64,000 bases of DNA from Azolla caroliniana (taxonomy: Eukaryota; Polypodiophyta): assembly GCA_043228905.1 (NCBI GenBank), contig JBHGNT010000001.1:16306001-16370000 (forward strand). Reading direction: 5' to 3'. The position numbers and the translations under genes were made by a program. Shown piece by piece: positions 10,242 through 19,638 of the stretch (position 1 is the first letter of the stretch; every line of letters begins with the position of its first letter). Under the pieces are notes generated by a model, which saw only the letters and a list, made by a program, of their open reading frames with translations, searched no databases and had not been told where the DNA came from.

Positions 10242-10495
10242 TGTTGACAATTTTTTTAGTGATGTGTGTGAACACACTTAGGACAGTGATGTGTGTGAAC
10301 ACAGTTAGGACAGTGATGTGTGAACACACTTAGGACACTGATATATGAACACACTTAGGACTGTGATGTGTGCGAACACACTTAAGACCATAGGGGCATT
10401 TTTTCCCTCTTTAGGAGGTTTTTTCCCCTTGTCTATAAATACTCTCATAACCCTAAAGTGGAAAAGTTTTTGTGATTCAAAACAAGAACCCAACA
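10242..10495 (+). repeat. Copia-2 5' LTR
   Basis: A 254-bp LTR starts TGTTGACAATTT and ends AAGAACCCAACA. It has a TATA-like CTATAAATACTC at about 10433. Five imperfect tandem copies of a 25-27 bp motif occupy the U3 part (separate entry). Only this copy is present in the window. Confidence 0.85.
10260..10390. repeat. Five tandem 25-27 bp repeats in the Copia-2 U3
   Basis: Units begin at 10260, 10287, 10314, 10339 and 10364 with the pattern TGATGTGTGTGAACACACTTAGGACA. The GTGT and ACAC arms around GAA form a short inverted repeat. The position just upstream of the TATA-like box suggests repeated regulatory sites, which is an inference. Confidence 0.85.
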
Positions 10496-10496
10496 A

Positions 10497-10508
10497 TGGT
10501 ATCAGAGC
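10497..10508 (+). promoter_or_regulatory. Copia-2 primer-binding site
   Basis: TGGTATCAGAGC lies one base after the LTR end and is complementary to initiator methionine tRNA. Confidence 0.9.
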
Positions 10509-10890
10509 AACTAAGCGACGTTTGAGTAGCACCACAACGAGTGGACAAGAATGCAATGAGCAGACATCAAGGCAACGACTCCCATATGCAGTTCGTTTGC
10601 ACCATTTGTGGTGGCATTTTTCTCTTGCTGCAAAACAATTTTTTGCGTGTTTTCTTCCTCTGCGCAGTTTCAGTTGTGTTTTTTTTTCTACTTTCATGTT
10701 GTTTCAATCCTACTAAAAGCCTCCTTGAGTCTTCTACGACATTCCAACAACCCTCTTCTGTGTGGTTGCTACATAGAAATCAGGTTTGCTTCCTTTTCTC
10801 TTCGCTGGTTCATCTTCCAAGTCAAAGAGGTACGTTATTCCCTTTTATTCATTCATCTGTCCATTGTTTGAATCAAAACGTGTTCAGTCA

Positions 10891-11648
10891 ATGGCCATCG
10901 CTGAGAGCAATGATGTATTCCGGATGCTTGCTGTTGAGAATAAATTGGATGGAACAAATTACCCTCTTTGGGCTTATATGATGCACCATGTATTAGTAGC
11001 AAAAGGGTTGTGGAATGTGGTTCAAGGGGTTGAAAAACGTCTTGTTGTTGAGAACACCAACGTTGATGGTATTGATTCTATCGAGGATGTTGATCATCCT
11101 ACTCATGCTCATGTTGTAGTTTTTGTTGTACCAAATGCAGAGCAACTTCGTTGGCATGGCAGAGATGCTCATGCACAAGCTTTGATAGCTTTGTATGTGA
11201 AATGTGCCATTATTCCCCATATTCACTCTTACAAGACAACGAAGGATGCTTGAGATACTCTTACCACTTTGTACCAAGCAAGAAATGAGGCTCGTGTTGC
11301 TTATCTCCGAAAATAGTTGGAGAGTGAGCATATGAACAAAGGTGATTCTATGGACAACTTTCTTATGAAAATCAAAGATTTATGGGAACAATTAATTTCT
11401 GTTGATTAAATGATACCAGATAGTTCAGTTGTGCAAACCGTTCTAAATGGTATTCCTAATTCATATAAGAGTTTTGCTTCTACTCTTCGTTTAATGATGA
11501 AAGGTAACTCCAATGCCTTATCGTTCAAGGAGTTGCAGAACAAGTCATTTATGAGTGTTGCAGATCAAGCTTTCCTAGCTAGTCAAAAGGGCAAATGGAA
11601 ATGGAACTCATCTGCTAGCAAGCAAAGATTTGCTAATACTTCACAAGT
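10891..11648 (+). pseudogene. Copia-2 gag, 5' half
   Basis: The frame starts at ATG 10891 (MAIAESNDVFRMLAVENKLDG) and continues with NYPLWAYMMHHVLVAKGLWNVV, a copia gag N-terminus. It stops at TGA around 11251, where relatives keep Trp, and has further in-frame stops at about 11314 and 11407. The rest of the gag is still legible (VVQTVLNGIPNSYKSFASTLRL). It breaks at 11648, where Copia-3 was inserted before the zinc knuckle. Confidence 0.85.
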
Positions 11649-11940
11649 TGTTGGCATAAAAGGCTGACTACTTCTAAATTGTATCTGTTTGAGTGTGAAC
11701 TCGTTAATAAGTTCTAGGGCTTAGTATATAAGAGAATACCTAACATTGCAATGAGTAATGAAGAGAAGAGTATTGTATCTCTGAGAGAGAACGAAATAAT
11801 AAGAAGCTTTCCATTAAAGCTCGATCTACTGTCTAAGTCTCGATTCACTATATTTTCTGTGTGTGTTGTTTTCTGTGCATAAGCGAACAAGTTCACAAAC
11901 GTTTTCCGCATACATATACATATATATACATACATCAACA
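11649..11940 (+). repeat. Copia-3 5' LTR
   Basis: A 292-bp LTR. The primer-binding site follows as TAGTATCAGAGC at 11943-11954, with one mismatch to the usual TGGTATCAGAGC. A TATAT-rich stretch lies near the 3' end. Confidence 0.88.
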
Positions 11941-12038
11941 AATAGTATCAGAGCGACCTTGCTACACGATGGCAACAGACAACAGAAGAAGCTGAGAGGA
12001 AAAGGCCAGGTTAGAAATCTTACTTTCATAAAAGGAAT

Positions 12039-13688
12039 ATGGCTTCAACATCCAGAAGAAGAGTTGAAATCAGAAAGTTCGACGACAAAAATTTTGCCCT
12101 ATGGAAGGAGATGATGCAGGATGTGCTGATCATCCAAAGACAGGTTGAAGTCATTCGGCACAACGAAAAACTTTCTTTGATGACAACAGAAGAGTGGAGA
12201 TCAGTGGACGAAATAGCACGATCCACCATCTGAATGCACCTAGCCAAAAAATGTCTACTTCAGCATGGCGAAAGAGACGACAACGTTCTCATTGTGGGAG
12301 AAGCAGCAAGCCGTTTATGAAAAGAAGTCCTCAACTTTGAAACTGATCTTGATCAAACAACTGTTCAACATGAAGATGAGAGAGACCGATCTGGCAACCT
12401 CCCACATCAACACCTTCAACCGGGTGTTGTTTGAGCTCTCGTCACAAGGGATGAACTTCGAAGAAGAAGTGAAAGCCCTTGCCCTCCTGTCGAGCTTGCC
12501 GGCGAGTTGGGAGGTATTCTGCACAACATACGCCAATAGTTGACCGATCCTAAACTTGGACGAAACAATTGGCCAAGTCCTCACAGAGGACATTAGGCGA
12601 AAATTGATGGGACTAACCATCGATGAGTCGACAAAAGCCTATCACTCGACCGAGTCGTTTGACCGACAGAGTCGAACGAAAGAACAAGACGACATAACCG
12701 GTCGACGCTACAACCTATCGAAAACAAGGAGTGAACGACATCGGTCGAAGTTGAAAACAGGTCGAACAAGTGAGTACTGCACACACTGCAGGAAAGCTGG
12801 CCACAATGTTTCGGATTGCTGGTCAATAAAAAGAAAAGAGAGTGGTCGGAGATCCGAGCGGAATCGGGGACGTTCTGACTCAAACCACTCTCCAATCGGC
12901 AACCAGATCAATGTTGCCGACACCCGATCTAGAGAAATTCTCTCTTTAGAGGACTCAATGATCGGAGAAGTCCTCTACATTGCACAAGTTGCACACACGT
13001 GGCTACTAGACTCTGGCGCCACATTTCACGTGACCCCCAACATTGAATGGTTCTCGAACTATTCAGTCGATGCCAGCGGCACAGTCCGATTGGGAAATGG
13101 GCAGGAGTGCAAGATAGTCGGAACCGGGGAGGTTCCCATGAGATTGCCAAATGGCAACACAATAACCCTGCACCGAGTTCGGCACGTACCCGATCTAATG
13201 AGGAGTTTGGTCTCCATCGACATGTTAGCCGAAGACGGGTATTGAATGACTCTACATGAGTCGACATGGGTGATCAGCCGAGGAAACATCAAAATCGGTA
13301 GTGGGCATAAGAATAATAATCTATACCCATTGATGGAGATCAACCTTGAAGGGGTCGTGAATGTAGCCGAGAAAACCGACCCAAACCTATGGCATGGCCG
13401 ACTTGGCCACATGTCTCAAGCCGGATTTGATCGGCTGATGTCGGTTGGCTACATCCCGAAACTCCAAGCAAAGACGGACTTCTGCAAGCATTGTCGATAT
13501 GGGAAACAAACCCGAAGTCCACACTCTCTCCACTACGAGACGATATGACAACCCCTAGAGCTCGTGCACACAGACATATGTGGGCCCATGCCAGAGCCAT
13601 CACTAGGAGGCTCTCGGTACTTCATCACATTCGTAGATGACTGTACACAGAAAGTTTGGGCATACTCCATCAAGTCCAAAGACGAAGC
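12039..13688 (+). pseudogene. Copia-3 gag, protease and first half of integrase
   Basis: The start ATG at 12039 gives a gag with KFDDKNFALWKEMMQDVLI, followed by a stop at 12231 and frame changes. The open part at 12556-13245 has a CCHC knuckle (CTHCRKAGHNVSDC), then the protease WLLDSGATFHVTP and RHVPDLMRSLVSIDML. After further stops come LWHGRLGHMSQAGFDRL, CKHCRYGKQ and the first integrase Asp in VHTDICGPM. The frame is cut at 13688 by Gypsy-1 and resumes at 34473. The overall type is the same as Copia-6 but older. Confidence 0.85.
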
Positions 13689-13769
13689 TGTTACCGGCCG
13701 GCAAGGAGTCCAAAATACGGAGTGAAGGAATTAATTATATATGGTTGTAAATGAGGATAGTGTGGACGA
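13689..13769 (+). repeat. Gypsy-1 LTR start in plus orientation at the left junction
   Basis: Directly after the GAAGC flank comes TGTTACCGGCCGGCAAGGAG, continuing for 81 bp until the gap. This is the reverse complement of the last bases of the right LTR (ending at 34472) and of the LTR ending at 14189. Both outer ends of the insertion therefore show the same U3 end, which a single normal insertion cannot give. Confidence 0.85.
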
Positions 13770-13869
13770 NNNNNNNNNNNNNNNNNNNNNNNNNNNNNNN
13801 NNNNNNNNNNNNNNNNNNNNNNNNNNNNNNNNNNNNNNNNNNNNNNNNNNNNNNNNNNNNNNNNNNNNN
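13770..13869. other. Assembly gap of 100 N
   Basis: Exactly 100 N separate two LTR pieces in opposite orientation. A run of exactly 100 is the usual convention for a scaffold gap of unknown size. Comparison with the right LTR shows that the LTR to the right of the gap also lacks 100 bp of its end, which may be coincidence. Confidence 0.95.
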
Positions 13870-13870
13870 A

Positions 13871-14189
13871 ACTTACGTAGGTTACACGATTAGATTGCTT
13901 GGTTAATTACACGCGTAAGATATAACAGTGATTACAGAACGGAAATCAAGACAGAAGTACAAACATCATAAGCTCTATTAATTATCCGCTGCTATTACAA
14001 TGGGGTCCGGGCCTTTAAATAGGTTTCCGGCCCGTAGTACAAAACGGTGCCTCTCGCACCTATTCGGGATCCGTCCGGATCTGGAACGGCATACCGTTTC
14101 CAGTCCGTCCGTCCACACTATCCTCATTTACAACCATATATAATTAATTCCTTCACTCCGTATTTTGGACTCCTTGCCGGCCGGTAACA
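13871..14189 (-). repeat. Gypsy-1 3' LTR, truncated by the gap
   Basis: These 319 bp match 34154-34472 of the right LTR with no difference that I noticed, including the TATA-like box CTATTTAAAGG read on the minus strand. The missing end corresponds to 34054-34153. The near identity suggests a recent insertion. Confidence 0.88.
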
Positions 14190-14241
14190 CATGGCACGCC
14201 CGTGGGACAGTACCTTGTACGTCGAACCCTTCTCGGCCCCT

Positions 14242-17065
14242 TCATTGTTCACCCAAATTGTCCAAATTACTTTGTTCAAGAATTTCCACTTGTTCTTCCG
14301 GTTGTGGTTGTTGCGGCTGTGCTTGCTGCTGCTGCTGTGATTGCGGTTGGGACTGAGGTTGCTCCGGCTGCTCTGCTTGCTGCTGCTGCTCCGTTTGTCT
14401 CTCTGGCTCCGGCATCTCCGTTTGACTGCTTCCGGTCCGGTCTCCTTCCAGTAACGGTTCCTCATCACTGAGGTTGACCGTAACTGGTTCTCGTTCTTTC
14501 TCTCCCCGGATCCGGGACCTCTCGTAGCTTTCAAACTGGATCTGCGCCTCCAGCCTGTCGTCATCCAGCTGAGCTACAAGTTGCCGGACTTGCTCTAGTT
14601 GGTCCTCCGCCAAGGCTTGAAAGTCTTCGGCCAGCTCATCTCTTATGCCGGTGAAGTCTTCAGAATTCAGCATATAGCAATCATCTCCCTCCTTCCGCCG
14701 GTTCTCTACGTCAGCCCGGAGCAATTGGAGTTCCGCCGCGTTCGTGGCCCACTTGGTCCACCATTTGACGGAACCGTTGTCAATCAAGCTCTTGGTCTGG
14801 TTCAACCAGGCCCGCATTATATCTTGGATGCGACTTGCTCCCATTTGTGCTCTGCTTTCCACCACTTGTCGCTCCTCCTTCAACTGCTTGATGAGATTTG
14901 CCGTATCCTCCGCCTGCTCTCTGTAGCGCGTCAGCTGCCCTTGATATGTCGTTTGCAGCCTCTGCAGTACCTCCGCCGCTCTTTCTTTTTCCGCCTGCTG
15001 TTGCCTGAGGAGCTCTGTCCGAACCTTCTCCGCCTCTTCCAACCGTCTTCTGTTTTCCGCTTGTTCCTTGGCGAATGCGGTTGCGGTCCGATCAACGGCT
15101 TGCCGGAGCTCATCCGTCCGTTCCTTGTGCTCCGTTTGCAACCGTTTATACTCCCGGTGCAATTGCTCAAATTCCTCCGTTTTTTTGTTTGAGCTTGCCG
15201 TTGATTTGGCGATGGTTCCGGTCCTCCCGGTCCTTTACCTGCCGGAGTTCCTCTTTCAGGCGCTCTACTTCTGTTTCGGCGTTCCTCCGGAGCTTGTCCT
15301 TCTCTTGCAGCATTTTCTCCTTTTCCTCCTTGAGCCGGTCGTATGCTTGATGGCCTTTCCGTAAGCTCTCCTCGGCCCGGCGTAGATTCTCAGCAGTCTT
15401 TTTGAGTTCTGCCTCCGCTGCCGTCTTCAATTCTCTTTCGCGGCTCCTCAGCGCTTCTTGGGCAGCTAGCTCATCCTTTAAATCCGCAAGCTCTTGGGCT
15501 TGTGCCGCATTTCTCTCCGGAACGGTTTCCGTTGCCGAGGTCTGATTGCTATGTACAGGTTGATTTGATACTTTATTCTGTACATTGCCCGGAGTCACCG
15601 GTGCTTGGACTTGTGTTTCCCTTGTGACCCTGTCCAAGTCTTGTTCAAGGCTCCGGATTCTGGACCGGGCCGTCTCTAGATCTACGGTTGTGACGAGCAA
15701 CCGTTCCTGGTGCGTTCTCTCTTCCGCCTCTATATACTCCACCACTCCGGCGATTTGCTCGCCTACCCATCGTAGCCACATGCTACTGGTGCCTTGTTGC
15801 TGTACTGGCCGGGTCGGCTCATTCCCTGTGGACTTGTCTGGCCTGAGTGCCTGCATATGCCGTTCTGGTTCTACTCCTTGGCCGCCGTGTGTGCTGGCTG
15901 TGCTCGCCAGCTGTTGCGTTCCGGTTCCCGCCGTCTCCGCAGCCGTTGGCATGACTTCTTCTATAGAAGTCGCCAAGACCGGTTCCCTATGCACCGGTTC
16001 CGGTTCTTCCCTTGTGGTTTGCTCAGGTTGAGTTGGGGGCGTTTCGGCCTCTCGCGGGTACGACCGCTCCCCTCCTGTCTCGGCGGTCCTACTTCTTGAC
16101 CGTCGTTGGAGGTGCTCTTCTGGCTCCTCCGTTTCCTCTTCCTGTGTCACGGCATGTTTCTGTGCCGTCAAGGGTTCCGGTTCCTTCTGTCCCGGTCTCC
16201 GTAAGGTTATCTTGACGGGTCGGACCGGTGACACCTCCTCCGGTTCTGGGACCCGTTTCTTCCCTTTCGTCGCCTTCGACGCCAGCAGCTGCTGTCGTTT
16301 GGACGCCGGCTTCGAGGTGCTTCCTTCCGATACTCTTGGCCGCTTCTTTGGCTGGGCGGTCTCGACCGGCGGCACGAGCAATGTTATCCATTGAGCTACG
16401 GCGTGCCACAGCTTCCGGCCCTCCTTGCCGTCCTTCCCTCGTACCATGTCGATTGCCATGCACAACCCGTCTGCAATCAACACCGGCCAGTCCACCTTGA
16501 CCCCTTCATAGGTGGCTATGATCATCCCTGCCCGATTTTTTGGCATGACAGGGGGTCGGGGGTACACGTGACCGTACTCATGGAGCACTCGAGCTATCTC
16601 CCTGAATAGCGGATCTTCGCCGCCCTGCGTCCGATAGCCTTTGCCGGCAACCGAGTACTCACCGAAATATCGGGTGAGTTGCTCCGAGGTTGGGTTATCG
16701 ATCTGAAAGATTCCTCCCTCCGGAAGGCCTGTTAGCGCGCGGATCGCTTCCTCGGTGATGACCTCTGTGGCGAGCTCCTTGATGACCCGGTCGGCTTCTC
16801 TGTGCGGCGGTGCCTCCATGATGGCCAAGAACCCCTCCAGTCCGTTTTGCCTGAACCATTTCCTGGCCGCCTCCGACAGCGTTTGTGGTTCCATGTCTGC
16901 TTCAAGGTCGATGGAAGATGGCGAGGTAGAGTGGTGATGAGGGTGAGAGCGAGAGAGAGAGCGTTCTGAGCGCGGGGGTTCTCTGCGTGCAGGTTCGCGT
17001 TTGCTCAGCTTCCACTGCCTTGGCGCTTCTGTGCTTCTTGGCTCGCGAAAAAAGAAGGTCTCCAT
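14242..17065 (-). CDS. Gypsy-1 accessory 3' ORF, about 940 codons with one frameshift; unknown function
   Basis: The frame runs from ATG at 17065 to about 15180 and, after one shift, to a stop at 14242. It lies in sense between pol and the 3' LTR, the place of env-like genes, but shows no signal peptide or hydrophobic segment. The N-terminal part is Arg-rich. A globular region follows (about residues 60-235: EAARKWFRQNGLEGFLAIME, ALTGLPEGGIFQIDNP, EQLTRYFGEY, HEYGHVYPRPPV). Next come a basic stretch (KKRPR, KGKKR) that could be a nuclear signal, an acidic/Pro-rich linker, long coiled coils rich in Glu/Arg/Lys, and a Gln/Pro-rich end. The globular part resembles in style the mobile-domain proteins of some plant transposons, but I cannot assign a family. 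The shift sits in a T7 run (15180-15186) and could be a sequencing error. Confidence 0.75.
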
Positions 17066-17218
17066 GCGCTCCTCTTTTTCTCTGTGCGTCTTGGCGCCTT
17101 TTTTTCGAGCATGCGCACGTCGTGTACCGATTTAGTATTAAGTATGTGGCGGCTCTTAAATGCCCACTACGTACCTTTTCGCGCCTTGCTTTCACACCCG
17201 TTCATACCTCGATTTTTA

Positions 17219-17254
<36 letters not shown>

Positions 17255-17276
17255 CTATTAATGACGGTGTGTGACC
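17066..17276 (-). other. Pol-accessory ORF spacer with an A32 tract
   Basis: Read on the minus strand, the spacer starts after the pol stop (17277-17279), has 32 consecutive A at 17254-17223, and then about 155 bp leading to the ATG at 17065, including a TATA-like CATTTAAGAG. The A tract could be a fossil poly(A) junction or a simple homopolymer. The spacer could hold a separate promoter, which is inference. Confidence 0.6.
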
Positions 17277-18667
17277 TCACACATCCGTAGGTCCCTTCGG
17301 ACCCTTACCGTTTTCCTTACGGTTTGCCGTGTCTTCCTTTGTCTCTGCTACGGGTTTCCCGTCGTCTTTTTCTTCCGGATCGATCCGTACCGATCCCGGA
17401 CAGGTTCCTGGTGTAGTGCCGGTGCGCTGCATAAACGGGTTCTTTGGCATCGGTCCTTTATAGGGCTTTAGTCGAAATCCGTTCACCCACTTGCCTAGTA
17501 CTTCACCGGCAAGTGTCCCTATCTGATAGGACCCGTTGTATTCCCGTGTCAGCCAATACGGGCCTGTCCATCTGAACCGGAGTTTACCCGGCATTTTGCC
17601 CATCCTCGTTTGGAATACTAGAACCGGCTTTCCGATTTCGAACATCTTTTCGTTACCTTTCCGGTGACGGTCAACGAACGCTTTCCGTCGTCGTTGCTCC
17701 AGTTCCATGTGGAGGATGCTGGCCAGCCGTTGCTCCTCTAGTTCGCATAGTGCTGCTAGCCGTATTTCCTCCGACTTCTTTTCATTCAGCCGTTCCCGTA
17801 GTTGGATTCGTAAGCTTGGTACCTGAAACTCGACCGGCATGACCGCTTCTAAGCCGAATGCTAACCGGAACGGCGTTGTCCGGATACTCGTTTTGTATGC
17901 CGTTCTGTACGCCCATAGCGCACTATGGAGCTTTGTGTCCCAGTCCGTCCGGTTTTCGTTGACGATTTTTCGGAGAATGTTCTGCAGCGTTTTGTTGGTG
18001 GACTCTGCTAACCCGTTCGCCTGTGGGTAGTACGGTGTGCTTCTTTTATGGACCACGGCATAGAACGTTGTTAAGCTTTCCACTACCTGGCCGAGGAAGT
18101 GGCCTCCTTGGTCGCTGATCAATTCAATCGGACATCCATATCGGCACCAAATGTTTTCGTACAGGAATTTTGCTGTGGATGACGCGGTGTTGTCTCTCAG
18201 GGCCTTAGCTTCCACCCATTTCGTGCAATAATCCGTTGCCACGATGACATAACGATTACCCGTTCTCATTGCCGGTGGCTTGAACGGTCCGACAAAATCC
18301 AACCCCCACTTCTGGAATGGCTCAAGTGGAAGTACCGGTTGGTGTGGCATTCGTGCTTGCTCCGTAGGCTGCCCCATTCGTTGGCATAGGTCACATTCCT
18401 TAGCATACTTGACGGCATCTTTTAGCGTCGTGGGCCACCATAAGCCGCTCTGCCATACCTTCCTTGCCGTCGCTTCCCCGGCATAGTGTCCTCCGGCAAC
18501 CCCACAGTGTGCTTCCCGTAAGATTACTTCTTTCTCGTCACTCCGGACTGCCCGTCTCCATATTCCATCTGCTCCTTTGTGGTAGAGAGTGTCCCGTAAC
18601 AGACAGAAATTGCGGCTCTGCACCGCCAGTCGTTTCCTCTCGTCCCGGTTCATTTCCTCCGGTGGCA
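17277..18667 (-). CDS. Gypsy-1 pol, integrase segment
   Basis: This is the C-terminal segment of gag-pol, open to the TGA at 17277. It has the zinc-binding HHCC module (HCGVAGGHYAG ... ECDLCQRMG), the catalytic core with GLDFVGPF (first Asp), LISDQGGHF (second Asp) and YYPQANGLAE (Glu), and a C-terminal region with GKPVLVFQ and RWTGPYWLTREYNGSYQI typical of gypsy integrases. No chromodomain follows. The frame starts abruptly at 18667 because Copia-6A was inserted; the first in-frame Met is not a real start. All catalytic residues are present. Confidence 0.9.
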
Positions 18668-18672
18668 GGCCC

Positions 18673-18961
18673 TGTCGAATACCTGTGTATAATGGACGTA
18701 TTCACATTATCCCGTTTTGGCCATTTATGTAATTAGCATAAAGGGTAGTTGCCCTAAGTCGGTCACTATATATAGTGACCTTGTAACCTCTTTGTGAGGT
18801 TGGTTGTTGTATTATTTGTTTATGCAATAGAAAGTCTTTTGTGCCTCTTTGTCTCTCTCTCTCTCTCTCTCTGTGCAACGACCTACGAACAGTCATACGC
18901 AGGTACTGAACAGCAATCGAATGCTTCTAGATCTTCCGCATTGACGACATTGCTTACAACA
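18673..18961 (+). repeat. Copia-6A 5' LTR
   Basis: The 289-bp LTR starts TGTCGAATACCTGTG and ends TTGCTTACAACA. It holds the 20-bp palindrome GGTCACTATATATAGTGACC at 18761-18780 and a CT microsatellite. Confidence 0.95.
18761..18780 (+). promoter_or_regulatory. Palindromic TATA box in the Copia-6A LTR
   Basis: GGTCACTATATATAGTGACC equals its own reverse complement over all 20 bases and centres on TATATATA, the likely core promoter. The same palindrome is at 23934-23953, 27130-27149 and 32282-32301. Confidence 0.75.
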
Positions 18962-18963
18962 TT

Positions 18964-18975
18964 TGGTATCAGAGC
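18964..18975 (+). promoter_or_regulatory. Copia-6A primer-binding site
   Basis: TGGTATCAGAGC lies two bases after the LTR end and is complementary to initiator methionine tRNA. Confidence 0.9.
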
Positions 18976-19638
18976 AGAGGTTCAGCCGTCATCACCGCCT
19001 GCACAGCATTCGGTTCTTCACTTCATCTCGGCCTGCACAGTATCCGCGTCATTCGAAGAAATAGAGAAGAAGAACAAAAACGAGGTTTGCACCTCATCGC
19101 GTTAGATCCTCTTGCTTGGAGTAAGCCCACAGGTTGTACTCCGTTCCGTGTGATCGTAACCGCTCGAGGTGAAATCCCCTTGTGCAACTTTGACACGATC
19201 GTGCTCCATTCGGTTAAACGGCATTCGAGGAGGTCATCAAACGCCGCTCGTTGTAACCACCCGGTGCAGATCGGTCTCAAGACAACAACCCCAAATTCGT
19301 GCTTCATCCGGCTGATCGACATTCGAGAGGATCAGTTGGATCTGTCTCTCCCGTCGCTGCAGTCAACCGAAGCAGAATCCGTCCAGATAATCGGTTTCAA
19401 TAATCGGTATTCGGCACATATATCCGAAGCGAACCGGGCTCACTCCGACTCGGCAACACTCGGGAAGACCAGTCGGTTCTGTCCCTCAAGTTACCGGAGT
19501 CAATTCGAGCAAGTTCCGAAGCCGAACCGACTCGGGTTCAAATCCGACTAGAACGATATCGGGTGAGCCAACCGGCTGCACTCCAACAAGGTTCACAGTC
19601 AACTCTGAACCGAGCTTCGTCAACCGAAACCGAATTTG

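Noticed and set aside
14242-17065. Gypsy accessory ORF as an envelope-like gene
   Set aside because: No signal peptide, no transmembrane segment and no Cys pattern; the protein is highly charged with coiled coils.
17471-18030. Open frames on the strand opposite to Gypsy-1 pol and the accessory ORF (for example 14599-15192, 15585-16031, 26533-27105)
   Set aside because: They mirror the GC-rich minus-strand coding frames, show low-complexity Leu/Arg/Ser composition and have no motifs.
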